Source: Candidatus Omnitrophota bacterium (GTDB lineage Bacteria > Omnitrophota > Gorgyraeia > Gygaellales > JAHJCI01). Taken from it: a DNA stretch of 10,640 nt. Below, in pieces: positions 6,885 through 10,640 of the stretch. Numbering within the stretch: position 1 is the stretch's first letter; each line of letters starts with the position of its first letter. The notes under the pieces were generated by a model. It worked only from the letters and a program-made list of their open reading frames with translations. It searched no databases and was not told where the DNA came from. The stretch lies in NCBI GenBank assembly GCA_018813085.1, contig JAHJCI010000139.1, positions 1-10,640 of the forward strand. Direction: 5' to 3'. A program made the translations under genes and the position numbers.

Positions 6885-7097
6885 ATGGCCGAAGAGATAA
6901 AGCAGGAAGCAAATAAGACAGAGGCAAAGAATGTGCTGTCTGTCGTGCTGAAAGTGATCCTGGGTTTGGTATTTCTTGTCTTAGGAATTGCTGCAATAAT
7001 TTCCTGGAGACAGGAGTTACTGATAATTATTCGCGGTTGCATAGGTTTATTCCTGATTTTAGCCGCTCTGATTACATTTGCAATAGCAAAGGAATAA
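6885..7097 (+). CDS. Small two-helix membrane protein, function unknown
   Basis: A 70-residue protein I do not recognise. The N-terminus is charged and soluble (MAEEIKQEANKTEAKN, 1-16). Two hydrophobic helices follow, at about residues 18-40 and 46-66, separated by the short polar segment SWRQEL. It ends with AKE. It should be an inner-membrane hairpin protein with cytosolic or periplasmic ends undetermined. The start is well supported by an extended Shine-Dalgarno, GGAGGTGGTGA, just upstream. A -10 box precedes it and a strong intrinsic terminator begins six bases after the stop codon, so it is a self-contained single-gene transcript. That isolation and the strong ribosome binding site suggest high expression. 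The antisense open frame over the same bases is a shadow. Confidence 0.75.
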   Translation: MAEEIKQEANKTEAKNVLSVVLKVILGLVFLVLGIAAIISWRQELLIIIRGCIGLFLILAALITFAIAKE

Positions 7098-7102
7098 AAT
7101 TG

Positions 7103-7142
7103 CCCCACCACTTCCGGAATTCCCTAAAGTGGTGGGGTTTTT
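7103..7142 (+). terminator. Strong rho-independent terminator
   Basis: A perfect 11-bp GC-rich stem pairs CCCCACCACTT (7103-7113) with AAGTGGTGGGG (7127-7137) around a 13-base loop, and is followed by TTTTT (7138-7142). It ends the transcript of the 70-residue membrane protein and insulates the DUF502 gene downstream. Confidence 0.95.
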
Positions 7143-7177
7143 CTTGTCCCAAGAGCACTGAGTGCGCATATTTAGTC

Positions 7178-7207
7178 TTGTGTGCAGATTAGCTATTGTG
7201 GTATAAT
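7178..7207 (+). promoter_or_regulatory. Probable promoter of the DUF502/carbamoyltransferase run
   Basis: TTGTGT (7178-7183) and TATAAT (7202-7207) are spaced 18 bases apart, downstream of the strong terminator and upstream of the DUF502 gene. The predicted start near 7214 would give a leader of about 120 bases that begins almost at once with a hairpin (7215-7248). Confidence 0.6.
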
Positions 7208-7214
7208 TGAACGT

Positions 7215-7248
7215 ATCCCAACCTGCTTATTATTCAAGCAGATAGGAT
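7215..7248 (+). other. Leader hairpin upstream of the DUF502 gene
   Basis: CTGCTT (7223-7228) pairs with AAGCAG (7236-7241) around a seven-base loop, and ATCC (7215-7218) pairs with GGAT (7245-7248) across a small internal loop. It would form the very 5' end of the predicted transcript, where it could stabilise the mRNA. The loosely T-rich stretch GTTTGTTCTCTTT that follows could alternatively make it a weak terminator. Neither role is shown by sequence alone. Confidence 0.4.
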
Positions 7249-7335
7249 GTTTGTTCTCTTTGGGTTAATATTTAAGCACGGCTTTAGAGACCTGAGAGCA
7301 TTATTCGTTTTCTTTTGTAAGAACCTGCCAAGTAT

Positions 7336-7965
7336 ATGTTTACTAATATAAAGAAATACTTCATTGCCGGCACCCTGATTCTCCTTCCCTTATTAATTAC
7401 TCTATATATTCTGGTTACTCTTTTTCAGTTTGCAGACGGAATTCTTGGGAAATTCGTTAATAGCTTCTTAGATAAGCTGCTTGGTTTTTATATCCCCGGC
7501 TTAGGGCTAGTTCTGTTCTTAATAATTATATTTTTAGTCGGTTTTATAACCACGCATTTTTTAGGCAGAAAGCTTTATTCTATATTAGAAAGGGCTATAA
7601 GGCGCTTCCCGTTAACGCGGCATATTTACTCTTCCATAAAGCAAATTATAGAATTTTTGTTCGGTTATCACCGCCCGGCGTTCAAAAGGGTAGTCTTGGT
7701 AGAATATCCCAGGCGCGGTATCTGGTCGATAGGATTTGTTACAAATGAAAATTTTCAGGAAGCTAAAGAAAAGACCGGAGAAGACCTGTTGAATATTTTT
7801 ATTCCTTCCAGCCCCGGACCGCTAACCGGATTTTTCATTCTCGCTCCCCGCAATGAAGCAATATTGTTAGATATAGCAATTGAGGATGCGATAAAATTAT
7901 TAGTCTCAGGAGGGTTGATTAATCCAGTTCCGATTACTAAAAAGCTCAAAGCCTCTCAGGGTTGA
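7336..7965 (+). CDS. DUF502 family membrane protein
   Basis: A 209-residue protein of the DUF502 family (COG2928), related to plant COV/LCV membrane proteins; its molecular function is unknown. Two membrane helices are clear: about residues 8-31 (FIAGTLILLPLLITLYILVT) and about 51-74. The family loop follows, with FPLTRHIYSSIKQIIEF (95-111), then a soluble domain containing VVLVEYPRRGIWSIGFVTNE. The diagnostic segment IPSSPGPLTGFFILAPRNE lies in the C-terminal third. The ATG at 7336 lacks an evident Shine-Dalgarno; it begins the protein exactly where relatives usually begin (short basic tail, then helix 1). It lies 67 bases upstream of the carbamoyltransferase module on the same strand and may share its transcript. 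In other bacteria DUF502 is found in many contexts, so the link may be incidental. Confidence 0.9.
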   Translation: MFTNIKKYFIAGTLILLPLLITLYILVTLFQFADGILGKFVNSFLDKLLGFYIPGLGLVLFLIIIFLVGFITTHFLGRKLYSILERAIRRFPLTRHIYSSIKQIIEFLFGYHRPAFKRVVLVEYPRRGIWSIGFVTNENFQEAKEKTGEDLLNIFIPSSPGPLTGFFILAPRNEAILLDIAIEDAIKLLVSGGLINPVPITKKLKASQG

Positions 7966-7967
7966 GA

Positions 7968-8005
7968 TTGCAATAAGATATAACAACAGGATAATACTTA
8001 TTGCA
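7968..8005 (+). promoter_or_regulatory. Possible internal promoter overlapped by a 9-bp inverted repeat
   Basis: TTGCAA (7968-7973) and GATAAT (7990-7995) are spaced 16 bases apart in the short gap before the DUF5989 gene. The perfect inverted repeat TGCAATAAG (7969-7977) / CTTATTGCA (7997-8005) brackets this promoter from the -35 to just past the -10. It could be an operator or an AT-rich stem-loop. Both assignments are inference from sequence pattern. Confidence 0.35.
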
Positions 8006-8032
8006 TTGACTAATATCATAAGGAGGATTGTA

Positions 8033-8221
8033 ATGAAAATGAAGGCCTGGATGCGGAGAGCGAAATCGAATCTTTCTATCATAAGAGAGCTATTAACCTT
8101 TTTCTGGCAGAATAAACTCTGGTGGATGATTCCTATGATTGTAGTTTTTTTACTTTTGGGATTTTTTATTATTTTCACGCAAAGCGCAGCAGTAGTTCCG
8201 TTTATATATACACTATTCTAG
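8033..8221 (+). CDS. DUF5989 family small membrane protein (SxtK-like)
   Basis: A 62-residue peptide. The start ATG at 8033 is chosen because AAGGAGG lies just upstream (8020-8026); an open extension to a TTG at 8006 would remove that signal's role. The N-terminal third is basic and polar (WMRRAKSNLSIIRELL). It is followed by FFWQNKLWWMIPMIVVFLLL, one membrane helix (about 33-50), and the family's invariant-looking C-terminus with VVPFIYTLF as the last residues. DUF5989 proteins, including SxtK of the saxitoxin cluster, occur beside O-carbamoyltransferases, which matches this locus. Their function is unknown; a membrane anchor or adaptor for the carbamoyltransferase is my inference. The next gene starts after three intervening bases. 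Confidence 0.85.
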   Translation: MKMKAWMRRAKSNLSIIRELLTFFWQNKLWWMIPMIVVFLLLGFFIIFTQSAAVVPFIYTLF

Positions 8222-8224
8222 AAT

Positions 8225-8440
8225 ATGATAAAGGTATTTAAAAGATTAAATAAACATATCCGAGCCGGCATAAATTTTTTAGTGAGGCTACTTTTAGGCG
8301 CGGTATATTTTATTCTACTTTTTCCTTTTGCAATTTTTATCAGGTTATTCACCGATTTTCTGGAAATTAAGCAAAGTCAGTCCTTCTGGATCCCCCATAA
8401 TAAAATTAGGAATATAAAGGAATTCTTGTCCCGTCAGTAA
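8225..8440 (+). CDS. Short SxtJ-like membrane protein
   Basis: A 71-residue protein between the DUF5989 peptide and the carbamoyltransferase. A basic amphipathic start (MIKVFKRLNKHIRAGINFLV) leads into one hydrophobic segment (about residues 18-43). A polar tail contains FTDFLEIKQSQSFWIP. The 'PxxxxxRLFxDxL...SxWIP' pattern recalls the C-terminal end of SxtJ-family membrane proteins, which accompany carbamoyltransferases. Usual SxtJ proteins are about twice this length with additional N-terminal helices, so this may be a minimal form. It starts three bases after the preceding stop codon and ends one base before the carbamoyltransferase ATG, so translation is probably coupled. No Shine-Dalgarno is evident. 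Family assignment is tentative; that it is a real gene is strongly supported by position. Confidence 0.7.
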   Translation: MIKVFKRLNKHIRAGINFLVRLLLGAVYFILLFPFAIFIRLFTDFLEIKQSQSFWIPHNKIRNIKEFLSRQ

Positions 8441-8441
8441 A

Positions 8442-10247
8442 ATGTATATCTTAGGCATAAGTTGCTATTATCACGATTCGGCTGCCTGTCTCTTGAAGGA
8501 CGCAGAGGTAATTGTTGCGGCACAAGAAGAGAGATTCAGCCGGATAAAACACGATCTTTCCTTTCCTATGAATGCCATAAGGTTTTGCCTCGATTATGCA
8601 GGGATAAAAGGCAATGAGCTTGATTACGCGGTTTTTAATGAGAAGCCTTTTTTGAAGTTTGAGCGTATTATCAAGACATTCCTTTCTACCTATCCCCGTT
8701 CAGCAGCAGTGTTTCAGGAAGCAATGATAAACTGGATGGCTGATAAGCTGTGGATTAAGAGCTTAATTGAAGATAAGCTCGGAATAAGTTCAAAAAAGGT
8801 ATTATTTTGTCAGCACCATATTTCCCATGCCGCGAGCAGTTTATTCTGTTCTCCCTTTTTAGAGGCGGCAATTTTTTCTGTTGACGGGGCAGGTGAATGG
8901 ACAACAACATCTTTAGGCAGAGGAACGGCAGCTTGGGACAATAAGGACAAAAGCGATATCCAGCTATTTGAGGAGATTAAGTTCCCGCATTCTTTAGGCC
9001 TTCTTTATTCTGTCTTTACCGCCTTCCTGGGCTTTAAGGTTAATGAAGGAGAATATAAGGTGATGGGAATGAGCGCGTTCGGTAAGCCTAAATATGTAGA
9101 TAAGATTTATGAATTAATTCGGGTTAATCAAGATGGAAGTTTCCGTATGAATATGAAATATTTTGCCTATCATTACCATACTAAGCAGAGCTTTAACAAG
9201 CATTTCGAAGATTTATTTGGTAGGCCCAGAGACCCAAAATCCCGCTTTGTTACTGATAAAACCTCCATATATGATTATGTTAATCTACCCACAGAGTCAG
9301 AAATAAAGGCTAATCAATATTATGCGGACATAGCCGCCAGTATTCAAAAGGTTACCGAAGATATTTTGGTAAGGATTGCTAACTATCTTTATCAGAAGAC
9401 AGGATTGAAAAAGCTTTGCCTTGCCGGCGGAGTTGCGCTTAATTGCCTGGCCAATTCCCGCATCTTAAGAGAAACCCCATTTGAGGAGATTTTTATTCAA
9501 CCCGCTGCCGGCGATAGCGGAGCGGCAATGGGCGCAGCATTATATGTTTATCATTGCCTGTTAGCTAAGCCAAGGAAGTTTATTCTAAAACATGCCTACT
9601 GGGGCAAAGAGTACTCCAGAGACGATATCAAGTCATTTCTTGAAAGCGCCGGGATTAAGTACAAATATATTGAAGATGAGGAAGAATTGATAGGTCTGGT
9701 AGTAGAGATGCTTATTTCAGCAAAGGTAGTTGGGTGGTTTCAGGGTAGGTTTGAGTGGGGACCGCGTGCCTTGGGTAACCGCTCAATCCTGGCCGACCCC
9801 CGAGATGAGAAAATGAAGGATATTGTTAATATCAAGATTAAATTCCGGGAGCCGTTTCGACCGTTTGCGCCTTCAGTCTTATCTGAGAAAGCCGCTGAAC
9901 TTTTTGAACTTAATAATTCACAAGAACATTACCCTATGAAATTTATGCTTTATACTCTACCGGTTAAGAAAAAAGAGCTCATTCCGGCAGTCACCCATGT
10001 TGATGGCTCAAGCCGTATTCAGATAGTGGATAAACAGATAAATCCGCGTTATTATCGGCTGATTGAAAGATTTTATCAGGTAACCGGCGTGCCGGCAGTT
10101 CTTAATACCTCATTTAATCTGAAAGGGGAACCGATTGTTGAAAGCCCTCAGGATGCCTTTAATACGTTCTCAAGGAGCGAAATGGATATGCTTGTTTTGG
10201 GTAACTTTATCCTGACCAAAAATACGGACAACAGGAGGCCTAATTAG
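8442..10247 (+). CDS. O-carbamoyltransferase, NodU/CmcH/TobZ family
   Basis: A full-length 601-residue two-domain enzyme that uses carbamoyl phosphate and ATP, via carbamoyl-adenylate, to carbamoylate a hydroxyl group on an acceptor. The N-terminal YrdC-independent Kae1-like domain carries GISCYYHDSAA (5-15), EERFSRIKH (29-37), the metal-binding HHISHA (His125, His129) and VDGAG (Asp148). It continues with EGEYKVMGMSAFGKP (202-216), LAGGVALNC (327-335) and GDSGAAMGAA (357-366). The C-terminal domain carries GWFQGRFEWGPRALGNRS (431-448), FREPFRPFAPSVL (468-480) and LNTSFNLKGEPIV (554-566). All recognisable catalytic blocks are intact. It begins one base after the preceding stop codon, without a Shine-Dalgarno, implying translational coupling. 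The acceptor is unknown; the downstream glycosyltransferase points to a sugar or glycan rather than an antibiotic. Confidence 0.95.
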   Translation: MYILGISCYYHDSAACLLKDAEVIVAAQEERFSRIKHDLSFPMNAIRFCLDYAGIKGNELDYAVFNEKPFLKFERIIKTFLSTYPRSAAVFQEAMINWMADKLWIKSLIEDKLGISSKKVLFCQHHISHAASSLFCSPFLEAAIFSVDGAGEWTTTSLGRGTAAWDNKDKSDIQLFEEIKFPHSLGLLYSVFTAFLGFKVNEGEYKVMGMSAFGKPKYVDKIYELIRVNQDGSFRMNMKYFAYHYHTKQSFNKHFEDLFGRPRDPKSRFVTDKTSIYDYVNLPTESEIKANQYYADIAASIQKVTEDILVRIANYLYQKTGLKKLCLAGGVALNCLANSRILRETPFEEIFIQPAAGDSGAAMGAALYVYHCLLAKPRKFILKHAYWGKEYSRDDIKSFLESAGIKYKYIEDEEELIGLVVEMLISAKVVGWFQGRFEWGPRALGNRSILADPRDEKMKDIVNIKIKFREPFRPFAPSVLSEKAAELFELNNSQEHYPMKFMLYTLPVKKKELIPAVTHVDGSSRIQIVDKQINPRYYRLIERFYQVTGVPAVLNTSFNLKGEPIVESPQDAFNTFSRSEMDMLVLGNFILTKNTDNRRPN

Positions 10248-10309
10248 GCAAGCAGCCCCTTTTAAATTTCCAATATAAACTTATAGTTAGCATTCCAATG
10301 TTTTCTTTA

Positions 10310-10344
10310 AAATCCCAAAGGCAACTTTGATTTTGAAGGGATTT
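10310..10344 (+). other. Stem-loop between the carbamoyltransferase and glycosyltransferase genes
   Basis: AAATCCC (10310-10316) can pair with GGGATTT (10338-10344). Nested inside, CAAAG (10316-10320) and CTTTG (10325-10329) flank a GCAA tetraloop of the GNRA type. It lies just upstream of the next -35. It could be a weak terminator for the carbamoyltransferase transcript, a 3'-end stabiliser or an operator; no run of T follows the outer stem. Confidence 0.35.
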
Positions 10345-10348
10345 ATAC

Positions 10349-10377
10349 TTGACAGATAAGCGTTAAAGGAATATTAT
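10349..10377 (+). promoter_or_regulatory. Promoter of the glycosyltransferase gene, predicted leaderless
   Basis: A perfect TTGACA (10349-10354) and TATTAT (10372-10377) are separated by 17 bases. Eight bases lie between the -10 and the ATG at 10386, placing the start site about two bases before the start codon. No Shine-Dalgarno is present. Confidence 0.75.
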
Positions 10378-10385
10378 AGAACAAC

Positions 10386-10640
10386 ATGCAGAGAGTTAAG
10401 CTTCTATATGTGATAACCCAATTAGAGTTAGGAGGTGCGCAAAAGCAACTATTAAATCTTATAACTCATTTAGATAAAGAGAGATACGTCCCTTATTTAA
10501 TTACTGCCCAAGATGGCTTATTAGTTAATAATGCCCGGTCTGTTAAAGAATTAAGACTTATAAAATCAAGGTTCTTAGAGCGCTCAGTAAATCCCATAAA
10601 AGACTTATTAGCCCTGTGGGAAATCTACAGCTTCATACGA
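10386..10640 (+). CDS. Glycosyltransferase family 4, N-terminal part (runs off the right edge)
   Basis: Eighty-five codons are visible, open to the last base. The start reads MQRVKLLYVITQLELGGAQK, the standard N-terminus of GT-B fold, GT4-type glycosyltransferases: a first beta strand followed by the glycine-rich LxxGGAxxxL loop. A typical first helix (QLLNLITHLD) and second strand (YVPYLITAQDG) follow. The segment after that contains RFLERSVNPIKDLLALWEI, where many GT4 proteins have a 'R.i.P..D..al..l' pattern. The enzyme would transfer a sugar from a nucleotide-sugar donor to a glycan or lipid acceptor; specificity is not visible. It has its own promoter 138 bases after the carbamoyltransferase stop and may begin a longer polysaccharide gene cluster beyond the window. 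Confidence 0.85.
   Translation, partial: MQRVKLLYVITQLELGGAQKQLLNLITHLDKERYVPYLITAQDGLLVNNARSVKELRLIKSRFLERSVNPIKDLLALWEIYSFIR

Noticed and set aside
8006..8032. N-terminal extension of the DUF5989 gene to a TTG at 8006
   Set aside because: The AAGGAGG at 8020-8026 is positioned for the ATG at 8033 and would fall inside the extended coding region.
10238..10249. 12-bp perfect palindrome GCCTAATTAGGC over the carbamoyltransferase stop codon
   Set aside because: It has no loop to form a hairpin and no T tract follows; it is short enough to be chance.

Overview
The window is chromosomal DNA of a diderm bacterium with moderate-to-low GC content. It has short intergenic gaps and no plasmid, phage or insertion-sequence genes. 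A lipid A/phospholipid-type acyltransferase implies an outer membrane. The mix of genes (adenosine-specific kinase, DUF502, a DUF5989/SxtJ-like/carbamoyltransferase module, tandem GCCTGCC...GGCAGG palindromic repeats) resembles an uncultivated Omnitrophota-type genome. That assignment is inference; there is no rRNA or universal marker to confirm it.

The left half (1-5102) reads on the minus strand. trpB, trpA, an M16 zinc peptidase and mgtE form one co-directional run from a consensus promoter (TTGACA-N17-TATAAT, 5102-5074). Beyond mgtE, a separate promoter at 226-199 drives a gene cut by the left edge, whose first 41 residues look like the start of a mechanosensitive-channel-type membrane protein. 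The divergent spacer 5065-5379 holds an array of GATACACNCAGAT half-sites, including a 27-bp palindrome, and a GC-rich repeat element with two exact 31-bp tandem copies.

The right half (5380-10640) reads on the plus strand. It holds an adenosine-specific kinase (COG1839), an LpxL/HtrB-family acyltransferase with an altered HX4E motif, a monocistronic 70-residue two-helix membrane protein with its own promoter and terminator, and a DUF502 membrane protein. These are followed by a tight three-gene module: a DUF5989 (SxtK-like) peptide, a very short SxtJ-like membrane protein and a NodU/CmcH/TobZ-type O-carbamoyltransferase. A glycosyltransferase family 4 gene with its own promoter runs off the right edge. 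Together, the acyltransferase, carbamoyltransferase and glycosyltransferase suggest envelope lipid and glycan modification.

Two things stand out. First, trpB, the acyltransferase and the glycosyltransferase each have a recognisable -35/-10 pair whose -10 box ends only 6-9 bases before the ATG. They should therefore be transcribed as leaderless or near-leaderless mRNAs, while several other genes nearby carry strong Shine-Dalgarno sites. Second, the compact DUF5989/mini-SxtJ/carbamoyltransferase unit may be a minimal membrane-associated glycan or lipid carbamoylation system.
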